Shown here piece by piece: positions 32,102-43,700 of a stretch of 64,000 bases of DNA (within the stretch, counting starts at the first letter, position 1; each line of letters starts with the position of its first letter). The notes below the pieces were generated by a model. That model was not told the DNA's origin. It worked only from the letters and a program-made list of their open reading frames with translations, and did not search any database. Source of the stretch: Margaritispora aquatica (lineage: Eukaryota; Ascomycota; Leotiomycetes; Helotiales; Discinellaceae); NCBI GenBank assembly GCA_007644065.1, contig VJWN01000015.1:728658-792657 (forward strand), read 5' to 3'. The position numbers and the translations under genes were made by a program.

Positions 32102-35053
32102 CTACTGTCTCTTTCCCCGAAAAAACCCACCCAGGCCACCCATTAACGCACCAAAACTCTTACTTCCTGCATCTGGGATCAAGCCCTCTCGAATCCAACC
32201 AGGCAGCTTATTTCTCACTCGCTCATTACCAAATCTGTTATCCACCATCACGATTGCTGCATAATCGCCCTTATGTCTGATAGCTCTCCCCACACTCTGA
32301 TTAACCGCGCGCATACATGCATTCTCATAGAACTCACGCCCTGCTTCCTTCGCTTTACGATTGATCTCTTCCTTCCCCATCGGTATCGATACACTGTCTG
32401 CTTCAAGACGCGATTTCGTGGCGCTTTCGATGTATTCGATTTTCGCCTTCCATTCCGCGCTCATGATGTTGGGGTATGGTAGGCCTACAATGACGACACA
32501 GCGACCCAGGGCATCAGAGAAGTTGATGCCTTCGCTCATCTTGCCTCCAACGACGCTGAGAAGTAGGCCGCCTTTGCCTTTGTCGATAGCTTCTGCATAA
32601 CCTTGAAGGATTGCGTCGATGCTGAGATCTCTGCTTTCTTGGAAAAGCGACTTCTTGCCTTCGAGGCGTTGGAGGATGCTTTGGGAGTTACCAGGCGGCA
32701 CGACAGCCCAACGCTTGAGAATCTCGGACAAATATGAGTATGATGGGAAGAATACCACCACGCCATCTGGAACGATGGTGCAGATGTTCAGTAATGCAAG
32801 TCCGAGATCATCAATCATGGCGTTATTCGCTCGATTCTTGAATGTGAACTCGAATTCCTGCCCGCTTGGTCCTTTGCTCAGATTCCAAGCAATGAGATTC
32901 TCTTTTGGGATGACATGTCCACACGATAGCGTCGTGATGGATGTAGAAGGTAAGTAAGGAAACAAATGTGATGTGTAATCGCTCATTGGAGACATAGTCC
33001 CACCTGCGAGAATCACCGCCTTTGCCTCGCTTACAATCTCTTGAAAGTGTGTAGAGGGGTCGAGAAGTAGAAACTTCAGAGTGATAAGGTCTGGGGTTGA
33101 GGTTTCTGTGGACTTTGAGTAAAAAAGCCGGCCTTCTTTTGAGGGATGGGTGAGAGCTGAGAGAAGAGAGGAGATTTGATGGAGGACTGGAGTGGATGTC
33201 GGCGAGTCTTGGTTTGACTTTACCTGCTTGGTGAGTTGTGTTTGAGTTTTCGCTGCTTCTGTCTCGATATGTACGGCGTATGATTCGATTTTGCGAGCTA
33301 GCTTACTCTCGTGCAAATAATGTATCAACTTGAACAAATTGATTTGGTCAACACCTTTGCCCGAGAGCAGGTCTTGCTCTGAAACAATACCATCTAACTT
33401 CTGGCTACTCGTTAGCTAGAATCACAGCATTTCAGCAATAGTATGCTCACAGGAAGAATAAGTCTACTCTCAAGATAGCCAGCCAGAGAATCTATCACAC
33501 GCACAACTTGAGCGATGTAAACTCGATTTTTACCCTTCAATCGATTCCGAAATTTCTGCAAGTAAACACCCAGCTGGCCTCTTGCTCTTTTGAGCTGCCT
33601 CAGACTGACTTCCACACCTTGAATACCAGAGATGGCATCCATCAGATTGTGTGCTTCGTCCACAATTATCACATGGCCTTTGAGACTGATGCCCAAGGCC
33701 TCTCGAGCACTCTTTTGCAAGAGCAGAGGATAAGGAAGCGTGATGATCTCAGCAGGCTTGATAGCCGACCTTGAAGCGTAATAAGGACATATGCCAATTT
33801 TTGTACCAAGGGCACCCATGTCCTCGATGTCTCGCAAGCTAGCTAAAGCATGGTCACGAAAGGAGTGAACGAGAGGCTGGTTCTCTGTGCTAGGCAAAAA
33901 GACGCACTTGTGTTCTTGGGATGTGCTGGATTGCTGCAACTCGGAGCAACGCTCATTGATAGCTGTTACTGAGCTTAGTTTATTCACCTTGGGATTTATG
34001 CAGAGATTCTTGCGAGACCCGAGTGTGAGGTGCTTAACATCCTCAATATCAGTGTCCTTGGTATCAACATCTTTGACAGAAGGTGGAAAATTGACTCGGC
34101 GCAGCTCATTAATGAATTGTGTCAATTGGGAATGTGTTCGAGAGCAATAGAAAATCTGGTTTGTTTAGTACACATTATAGAATCAATATTTGAACCTTTC
34201 ATGACTCACCTTTATCTCATCCTCGACTTCGTCTTCGTCTTCTCTAGACGCAACCGGTCCCATACCAACTTTCTTCATCAAGTCTAATGTAGCTGCAGAA
34301 AATGCATTTGATGCTCCTCTCCCATAGGAAGACTTTTCATCATCACTCTCATAATCATCAAGTACGTACTGCTCCTCATCATCTCCATCCTCGTCTTTTG
34401 TTCCTGTCTTCCTCTTTTTGAACGATTGTTCTCCTTTCTGATATTTGACACGCTGTGCTTTCTCTTTGGCTCTGATACTCGCTAACCTCACTTCCATGTC
34501 TTCACGCTGCCGAAGCATTTCTCGGCGCTTTCTCGCCTTGGCCTGTTCAATGACCCAATCTGGCTCATCTTCGTCTAAGTCGGTGTTAGTTTTCGCAAAG
34601 CTGCCTGCTCAATTCTGACAAACCATCTTGCCCCCAATTTAGGCCTTCTTCAAACACCCTCCCCTTATGTTCTCTGAGCCAAGTCAGTGACCCACAGATC
34701 AGACTCAGTGATTTTCCCTGGTAAACTATAGTCAGCTAAATGCTGGGATATGATCGATCCAGTCAATGTTTCATTTAATGAGTAGCTGAAGCTAAGCATC
34801 CCCCACAGTACAGTTTTAAGAGCGAGCGATCGTGTGAACTCACAGTTCCGGCTGTGAGCGAAGTCAGGTTTAGAACGTTAGATCTTTCAAAGCAGCTCTA
34901 CTTACTTGGACTCTCTAGTATACCGACCTTTCCATCTTCTAATACCTGATACACAGTTCTCATAAAAGTTTCCTGAATATCATAGGGCGTGTATGGGTGA
35001 TGAAAATTCTTAGCCGTATAAGGATTCGAGGTCTCGTCTTGCTCCATAGCCAT
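32102..35053 (-). CDS. CHL1: ATP-dependent DNA helicase Chl1 (DDX11 family)
   Basis: Iron-sulfur superfamily 2 helicase needed for sister chromatid cohesion. Six exons: 35053-34906, 34851-34844 (8 nt), 34717-34624, 34574-34210, 34155-33451, 33400-32102; total 872 aa, normal for Chl1. Q-motif/N-terminus: [20 protein letters not shown]. Walker A PTGTGKS spans residues 49-55 across three exons. Motif Ia: [13 protein letters not shown]. Four Fe-S cysteines in LCINP, NERCSE, HKCVF and GICPY (about 257, 275, 289, 328). DEAH at about 371-374 in [10 protein letters not shown]-terminal motifs: [37 protein letters not shown]. Acidic/basic insert in exon 4. All introns are GT-AG, 49-126 nt. Tandem with the HET gene on the same strand. 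Confidence 0.93.
34844..34851 (-). other. CHL1: 8-nt microexon of CHL1
   Basis: Between introns 34905-34852 (GTAAGT...CTCACAG) and 34843-34718 (GTGAGT...TACCAG) the bases CCGGAACT must be retained: with the preceding A they spell Thr-Gly-Thr and join in frame to Gly-Lys-Ser, completing Walker A. Skipping it would both shift frame and destroy the ATP site. Confidence 0.85.
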
Positions 35054-36166
35054 TTTGCCGTTTACTTAGGCACTACAAGCAGCAATATTGAGAATTAACA
35101 CAGCCAGCAGACGAGAGACATCTCTAACATCTCTTTAGGAAATCATTTTGGCGTTGTAGAATAATCGCGTGAAAAGAGGTGGAGGCTCAGACGCGTCTGC
35201 ATCGGGCATGAAGGGGCTGGCTTGGCATCAAAGAAATCCAAGCTCCGCCTCAAAAAGATGAGACCACCAGTAAACCAGCAAACGGTGAGGCAGAATGTAA
35301 AGTTGCCGTCCCGATGTCTCACTTTGATTGTTTTCAACCTTCCAAGCCTTTCATTGAGTTTCTGAGAGCGAACTTCGGTGAAGTTTGTTCTTTTCGTAAA
35401 AGTTCGGATTTCCAGCTCCACTTCTCTAGACAGATCATCTTTCTTGGTCCTTGGGACGGATTCTATTCGCATACCCGCTTATACATAAAAGCTTAGTATA
35501 GTAAGCAGATAAGGTGAGATCTTACATAGGATAGGTACTTATTTGTACACATATGATGTATACCTGTGTTGGAGAAGAAATCAACGGACATTCATGGCCA
35601 AAGTCTTTTCAAATCTGGTGGCGTTACAAAGTACCTATGTACAGTATTGTTTACTAAGATACATTTGGGGGACTTGCCCCGCCATGTTTGATTGCGACAG
35701 CGTCATCGCAAAAACATTATCAACAATTGCAAGGAAAGGGAGAGAGAGACCTCTGAACGCGTGGAAACATTGGCAGTGGTGGAGTGTTATGCAAATTAAT
35801 GGCTTTGGATATTGATCTCCTGATTCTCCAATCCAATATACAAGCACAGATTCTTTTGGATACTTGCTCAGCCTCCTCCCTATTGTTGTGTTCAGCCGTG
35901 AATCCGAACATTTCCATTGCTGGTCGCTGTGCAACACAACCTCGAAAACTGCCCCTCTATCAGATTATCCAAACAGTAATTCGAGACCTAATCGTTGCCT
36001 CAAAGGCTACCAGCAACCCGATGCTTTTGCCTTCTACCGCTATCAATCCTCTTCTACCAGTCATCCCAATTCTTACCTAACATTTCTACCTTCCAAGAGA
36101 TTCTCAAACCAGCTACTTCTTTGATGTCTAGGATTCCCGCCGGAGAATAAACTCGCGGCTGTCATC
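35054..36166. promoter_or_regulatory. Divergent region CHL1 / SKT5-like gene
   Basis: 1.1 kb between divergent starts. Short frames on both strands (such as 35143-35472 and 35784-36080) have no family features. No repeats of note. Confidence 0.45.
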
Positions 36167-39100
36167 ATGAATCCTTATGCAAACGATTACGGGAGAAGCT
36201 CTTACAGGGGATCAAACGAAGGCTATGGGAACCCGCAGCAGCAAAGCGCCCATCAACAATGTAAGTTCAGTCCGAAGTTCCATATTTAGACACATAAGAT
36301 CCTACTCCGGAAAATAGACATAATCAGCAAATCTCACCATCCCTCGATCTCTGGTTCTGTTGGATTGACGTTTGCTACTGTTTATTCTTCAGCGGGGTTC
36401 ATATGCGGGACTTTCCCTTGCACTCCTCACAAGCAGTGCTAAATCTGTCGCAGATCCTCAGCAGCAACCAAAACCTGAACCTCAAGGGTACGATACCAAC
36501 ATGGACAGTAAGCCGACCCTTGGGGCGACGTTCGTCCCTGGAGGTTTTAATGATGACTACTATTACCCACCTGAGGTCATTTCACCAATGCCTCAAAGGT
36601 ACGTTGCCGTCCAGATCCGGGTCGAAAGGCTGTTGTGTTCGTCGTACCAAACTGATTCGAATTCCACAGGATAATGCCCGAAGTGCCCTCAAATATGCAA
36701 GAAGAACTCGCAGCTCTCGAGCTAGAAGCTACAAACCCAAAGAGCCAACGAATGAGCACAAGCTCGACAACCTCCTCGGTTCAGGCGCCTTATCTCGAGC
36801 AACATCGGAATGCACAAACACAACGGGCCAGTCCAGGTTTCACGGCAAGCTACGAACATACAAATGCCTCTGCCTACCAAAACATAAACCGAGATGGTGC
36901 TCAATTTCTGGGCGGAGGTGGACTTGACTCTCCCAAGTTCAGTCCATTTCCGAAGCTCCAGAACCCTGGACCAAATGTGCCACTCTCAGACGAAGACAAG
37001 GAGGAAGTGTTGGAGCGAGCAAGAACGTTGGTACTCAAATCTACGGATCCAGAGATGCAGTTGGCATGGTCGCAAGATGCACTGTCTTGGGTTGAAGTAG
37101 CAAGCCAGGCTACTGCACGCCAAACAGAAGGCCAGCAAGGAAGACCGCTTACACCCAAAGTTGAGCATCAGCTCCGTGAAGATGCCTTGAACATTGTCAA
37201 ATTCTTAGCAGAACAGGGCCATCCAAAGGCAGAGTTTATGAAAGCAATGTGGCTTGAGTTCGGCAAGTTTGGTTATAGAGTGGACAAGAAGGAGGCATTT
37301 CTTGGCTACAAGCGTTCGGCAGAGAAGGGATATGCGCGAGCGGAGTACCGAATAGGTATGCACTACGAGAACGCCAACAACTCAAATAAGGCAGTCGAGC
37401 ATTACAGGAGGGGTGTTTCTATGAAGGATTCGGCGTCAAACTACAGACTCGGCATGATGACTCTACTTGGTCAGCATAACATGCCGCAAGATTACCAGCG
37501 GGGAATTGATCTTGTCCGCTTTGCTGCGGACACCGCAGATGAGAATGCTCCTCAAGGAGCATACGTTTACGGAATGCTTCTTGCTCGAGAGCTGCCCAAT
37601 ATCTCAATTCCTGAGCAGTTCTTGGAATATGATGTAAACGATGCAAAGCTATTCATTGAGAAGGCTGCCTACCTCGGATTTGCCAAGGCACAGTTGAAGA
37701 TGGGACAGGCATACGAGCTATGCCAGTTAGGCTGCGAATTTGAACCTGCTCTGTCACTTCACTATAATGCTTTAGCTGCTCGCCAAGGGGACGCTGAAGC
37801 TGAAATGGCTCTTAGCAAATGGTTTTTGTGTGGATATGAAGGAATTTTCGATAAGAACGAGGAACTTGCGTTCTCCTATGCTAAGCTTGCGGCCCAAACA
37901 AAATTGCCAACGGCAGAATTTGCAATGGGCTACTTCTACGAAATCGGCATGTATGTTCCTGTCGATCTACGTGAATCAGAAAGATGGTATCAAATGGCTG
38001 GGGAACATGGGAACAAGGATGCTTTAGGGAGAATTGACAGCATCAGGAAGAACAATGTTTTGTCTAAGAAAGACCACGAATCGGTAGCCATTACTCGGAT
38101 AAAGTCTCAATATGGCTCTCAACGTGGTGCGAGACCTGACAGATTTAAGCAAAAACCAGCTCCGATGCCAATCATGGTTGAAGATAGGCAAGATATGCCA
38201 GATCTGCGGAGTTCATATGCTCCACCGCCACTGCGTCCCTTGAAGGATGTAATCCAGAGACCTGTTTCAGCGGCACCATACCCGGAAGATGATATGCCCC
38301 GTCCAGCTTCTAATTATGGCGGGTATGGCAATCAGCTAGCACCTTTGCGTGGTCCAGCAGCAGACAGACCACAATCTGCGTTTGGAATTAGACCAATTCA
38401 GCACGCAAATACTGAAAGCTTTGGTCAAGGTCCTAATATGCGACCTGGTGACGCCATGCGACCGGCGAGCAGCATGGGCGGCCCAGGTGGGAGAGGAGGG
38501 CCTGGTAGACCTGCTGGCAATAGAACATCATCTGGAGGCTGGGAACCACAAATTCCAACCAAGTATAACCCGAATCAGGCCCCTAGTCTTCCGCAGGTTG
38601 ATGTTGGCAGACCTATGAATTTTGACCCGGCTCATCAGTCTCCTCCTGGACCAAACAGACTACAAAAGCCAGCACCACCACCAAACATGAACAAAGCTCA
38701 ACCTCCACAACCACCGTATGGGGCCGATCCATACATGAGACCTGCTTCGCAATATAACGATCCTGCAGTCCAGCGTCGTGATCCTGGTGCTAATACTTAC
38801 ACAAGGCAAGATAGAATAAGCTCAATTGCGCAACAACCACCTATGCACCTTCCGCAGAATAGACCTCACGAAGGACCACAGAAGTCACCCCAGCAGCGGC
38901 CTTACGATGGTCCCCCTCACCCATCTCAACAACGCCCTCAAGAAGGACAGCAGAATCCCAATCGTGCATCTCAACGTCCACCACCTCAGCATACTATGAC
39001 TTCACAAGGACCAAATTCCAGGCCTGTCTCGTCTGCACCATCCCTAGCACCATCCCAAGCACCATCCCAAGCGTCATCCCAAGCGCCATCAACTGCTTCT

Positions 39101-39236
39101 GGTGGTCCTCCAAAGAAAACTGGCCCTGCAACTTTTGAGGCTATGGGAATCCCAGTAGCAGAAAAAGAGAGCGAATGCGTAAGTTTTGTTATCTTGTAGA
39201 CCAAGCAATTACTAATTTTAACAGGTTGTCATGTAA
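36167..39236 (+). CDS. SKT5: Sel1-repeat chitin synthase activator (Skt5/Chs4-like)
   Basis: Activator of a class IV (Chs3-type) chitin synthase, acting at the plasma membrane. Exons 36167-36260, 36454-36598, 36670-39178, 39225-39236; introns 193, 71 and 46 nt. Total 919 aa. N-terminus is disordered (MNPYANDYGRSSYRGSNEG). Sel1-like helical repeats cover about residues 250-540 (AEQGHPKAEFMKAMW, SAEKGYARAEYRIGMHYE, AAYLGFAKAQLKMGQAYE, AAQTKLPTAEFAMGYFYE). A long Pro/Gln-rich tail follows (RPAGNRTSSGGW, QRPPPQHTMTSQG). The last exon contributes only Val-Val-Met and stop, so the protein ends Cys-Val-Val-Met, a CaaX prenylation box as in yeast Skt5. Retention of the last intron would give CVSFVIL and no CaaX box. 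The family has several fungal paralogs; which one this is cannot be told. Confidence 0.85.
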
Positions 39237-39678
39237 ATGCACCTAATGTGGACATATGATTATGATGCAGCGAGCATTGACGGCGTTATGGATTGCATAT
39301 TCATTTTTAGCATCTAAAACTTGGAGAGGACCCAGCCTACATGTACGCTTCTGAGTAGAATTGATACCCAAACGTGCTGTTGTATTTGACACTTTACTCA
39401 AAAATCGTGACTTCTTGATTTGGTCGTCATGTGACGGCGCTAGTTACCGTAATTGGGGAAGTTGCTCCATCTGCTGTACAAGAACAGGTAAGAGATGGAT
39501 GGTATTTTACGTTTCTCGGCATTGCACGGTTCTACCAATTCTCCCCCCAAGTATTTCCAAAAAGTATTTGATTACATTACCTTACCATACAAGTACAAGG
39601 AAGTTGTGCCTGTCACGGTGAAATCCATCTCGATCCATCAAGCCCTCATTGAAGCTCCTTGACCCCTTTCGATTCACC
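39237..39678. promoter_or_regulatory. Short tandem-gene spacer before HOP2
   Basis: 442 bp between the SKT5-like gene and HOP2, same strand. Holds the 3' end of one and the promoter of the other. No coding unit. Confidence 0.4.
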
Positions 39679-40733
39679 ATGGCACCACGTAAGCCGAGGC
39701 TCGACGACGAAGAAGATGACAACTCCTCCCTCGCGTCCGAACTTCTGAAGCCCAAGACAGCCAAGGCGAAAGTTACCAAGCCTAAAGTCGATAAGCCCAA
39801 AGTGGATAAAGTCAAAGTCGAGAAGCTGAAGAAGGAAGTTGTCAAGAAGGAGAAGGTCGAGGGGGAGAAAGCAAAGAAGACGAAGGTGGAGACTGATGGA
39901 GAGAAGGTGAAGAAAGAGCCGGCTAAGAAGGAAGTGAAGCTTGATAAGGATGGGAAGGAGAAGGTCAAGGCTGTCACGGGAGAGGAGGCCATCGCGCTGA
40001 TGATTGCTTATTTGAAGGAGCAGAATCGTCCGTATAGTGCTACGGAGATTAGTGCTAATTTACATGGCAAGGTGTGTATTGACTTTACAGTGTGCTTGGC
40101 AGTAGCTGCACTTTGCGTCACGGCATGATTATATGCTAAATTAACAACAACTCTAGGTCACCAAGACAGTTGCAGACAAGTTGTTAAAGGAGATTGAGAA
40201 CAGTGGTCGTATAGTAGGCAAGGCAACGAAGAAAGATGGAGGTGGTCAATGGGTCTTTTGGGCAATCCAAGTAGGCTTGTCCTTACACTTCGTCCTCAAA
40301 CAAACTGACAAGATCTTAGGATTCAACTGACTCTGCCTCACCCGAAGAACTTCTCTCAATGGACGCCGAAATCATCGCCCTCAAAGAAGCTCTCCCAACC
40401 CTCAAAGCAAACTTGAAAACCACCTCTACCAAGCTCGCCACTCTCCGCTCCGCGCCCACGACAAGCGACTTGGCAGACATGGTTCTGAAACTACAGCAAG
40501 AGATCACAGTCAAGGGACAGAAGCTCCTCAGTTTCCGAAACGGAAGCGTCAAGATGGTTACGAGGGAGGAACTGGATCAGGTTGAGAAGGACTACAAATA
40601 TTGGGCTAAGAAAAGGAAGGCGAGGAAAGATGGCTTCCAGGCACTGGAGGCGCATCTTTTGGATGGTTATACAAGGGATGAGATTGTGGACAAGGTTGGG
40701 TTGGAAGAAGATCCTTACTTATCGATGAAGTGA
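39679..40733 (+). CDS. HOP2: Homologous-pairing protein 2 (Hop2/TBPIP)
   Basis: Works with Mnd1 to promote Dmc1/Rad51 strand invasion and correct homolog pairing in meiosis. Exons 39679-40071, 40157-40270, 40320-40733; introns 85 and 49 nt, all phase 0. Total 306 aa. Residues about 105-175 form the winged helix: EEAIALMIAYLKEQNRPYSA, TEISANLHGKVTKTVADKLL, GGGQWVFWAIQ. A leucine-rich coiled coil follows (MDAEIIALKEALPTLKANL, DLADMVLKLQQEI), then the Hop2-typical VTREELDQVEKDYKYWAKKR and a C-terminal helix GYTRDEIVDKVGLEEDPY. Odd point: ~100 N-terminal residues are almost only Lys/Glu/Val/Pro in repeats such as KPKVDKPKVDKVKVEKLKK, longer than in most Hop2 proteins I know. Confidence 0.88.
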
Positions 40734-43700
40734 GTGGGTTTGGTTATTAGGCTGGATTTGCTGTTATGGGGTGATTTGGTAGGCTCGGGGACTGGGTATA
40801 GGGTCGACGAGAATCTGGCATTGATATTTGCTATTTGCTATTGGTACTGTAGCTACTGCGGGGGTCTGGCGTCTTATACCCATTGTTTTGATTTCATTTT
40901 AGTCAAATATCTACTTAGCTTTTGCACCTATATAGAAAATGCACCGATGTCAGAACACGAGCATGCAATACTTTTTTCAACATTAATCCCAACAACTTGA
41001 CATTTCATTCAGGATTAAAAGCTTAGTTGAGATCCATCTTTCTTGGTCTGCTAACCCGGTATTCATCTATATATGATGCTGGACCCATCGACTGTATTTA
41101 GGTCATACAGTCATGTAAGATCTTCCTAAATTCATTCTTCAAGAACACCCTAGGCCAAGTCACTTTCATCTCATTGGTTTTTGAAAAGTAGTAGCTATGC
41201 GAACTCGTGCTTGTGAAACTTTGGAGACTTCAACCGAAGATACTTGCTTCTTTGAGAGCTCTTCTACTTCATTCGAAGACCACTAAGTTGATAGTGTGCG
41301 GAGAAATGGGGTAGATTGCTAGACTTGAAGACTCTGAAACCCACTAGATTATAACTTGGAGGAATAGAAAGTAGATGTTTGCAAAGATAGATAGATAGGT
41401 AGTGGATATCAGATGTGTCATGGGTAATGAATAGCTGTCCTCGCTAAGCGAGGAAACGCCTTTGCGAAGGTGTTTTCCTTTCTAACCATATCAATGTCAA
41501 TGTCAATGCTAATGTCAGAAGTGGAAGGTGATACAGATTCTTATACACATATGCAGATTGCTAGCCTTTCGGTTGATTTGACACGCGGTGCTAGGATCTG
41601 GGATGATAGTCTTGGATGGGTTGAATAACACCTAACACTGCACTCACGGGCAAAAGACGTTCTCCTCCCTCGGAAGGCCCTAACTCCCTTCGTTCGCTTT
41701 CAACCGCAAGTCTCGATAGCACAGCTCATGGGTCCATAATGTTGGCAGATGTTGCGCTACTAGTGGTACAACAGCAGAACGTGAAGAGTGTATGCAAATA
41801 CGTAACCAGTGCTCTCAAATCAGCATGCTCATCTCTCGCTTAAGGCACACCCCGCCCCGCACTCGTGATCTTCCGTTAACTCCTTGCTTTCTTTCTTCCA
41901 AGGGATGGGATGCACCCCTCGTCTTTGTGTGTTGTGGCAGCATAGGTAGTGTGTAGTGTGTGGTTGGTAGAAGGATGTACATACACAGGTTGGTTGTGCG
42001 TACTCCGGTTGTGTTTGTGTTCTCCATCGAAGTGAGGGGAAAAGACCCAGCGACCTAGTTTTCGTTCACCCACCTAGGTACAAGTCACTTCTCAGGTCGC
42101 CGACCTAGACCTCCATCACACCTCCAGAGTTACCTTGAGGGTTAGAAAGGTACGTGCATGTAACTGACGATCTACAGGAGATGTGTATCCTCTTTCCCAG
42201 TGGCTAGATCTCACTCATATCCAACGAACCTCAAGCGAGCTCCAATGACTTGAGCATAGCTGAGAGTGAGTGCATAATCGAAGTAGCCCATACCGACACG
42301 ATTAGCGAAATACCCTCGATTCAGAAACAGGCATAATCCCAAAACAGCCAAAGTCGCGCTGGTCAAGTCTCGCATGACGATCGAGGTCAGATCTTACAAA
42401 CCAGCCTTACGCCAAATCTGAAAGTGTTGTTGGACGAAGATGTGAGATGTGAGCATATCTGACAAAGCGCCACGAGAAAGCGGAGATATTTTCCGGGGAT
42501 GGAGATGTTTTTTTTTGGTCATTGGTGGAAGTGAATTCCTAAAAGTGTGTGTGTGTTCCTGGCACACACGGGAGGCCATGACGTGAAGCGAATGTGAGGA
42601 GATCGTGCGGAACGAAACGAGATAGCCGAGATGCAGAAATGAGAAGTCGTAGGAGTAGATCTTAGACCTTATGACTTGGAGCTAAGTGTATCAGAGTAGG
42701 AATATCGCTCACATGGAAAGGATAAAAGGTTTTTTTCGAATATCAGGAAAGACTCGGATGTTAGTGGTATGGTATCCAATTCTTTATCCCCAAGTCTAGC
42801 AGTCCGTCATCCTAACGATGGATTTCAAATGCATGAAATTCCAGACAAACAGGGCCAGACAATTGACCACAAAACGCAAGATCGCCCTTCAAAATCTCGA
42901 CATGCAGTTTTGAGTAGAAATAACATAACCAAACGAACCTGCAAGCCCAGCACGATTTCCTCTGAAATTTCTCCTACATTAACCAACGGTTACTTGTAAG
43001 GCAGTCAACCTCAAGCAATGTCTCTCTCTCTCTCTCTATGGGAGGTATACAGCTCACCCCAGTATCATAAGTGATTCACCTTAGGTACCATAGATCGTCT
43101 CTTCATTCATCTAGCACTTTACACGCACGTCATCGTCATTGTTATTGGGGGAATTCCCGTTTGTAAGTTCAGCTGTGCATAGATCAGAGGCTTAGGTTAG
43201 GTAGGTAGCTCAAATCGAAGTCAAACACACAGACTGAAGAAAATCGACAAGCATGCGGCCCCTTGCAGATTCTTTATTCTTCTTTTTTCTGAATTTAACT
43301 CCATCTCAATTGGAAATCCACCGTTACACACACTCGTTCATTTGTTCAACATTTTACTCTACCCTACTTAAATTTACACTTGCCCTATCAACCTCCACCC
43401 CCATCCATCCGTCCCGTCCCCATCTCGGAGAACACAAGAGATCTCGTCTTCCCTTGGTTATCAATCTCGTCCTCCTCAGCAATCAATCGCCGTGCATCCT
43501 CCCATATACATCGCTGCGTTAGTACTCTATCCTCGCACCAAACGTCGTCATGCCCGTACCCATAACCCATCTTCCGGAACCCTTGTGTCTCGCATCTTCC
43601 AGAACAAGAAGGGCGAATACTGTAATGATACCATTACCAGTACCAGTACATAGCACACTATCGTATCTCAGATCAGATCTAGGTAACAAGACCGTCCGTC

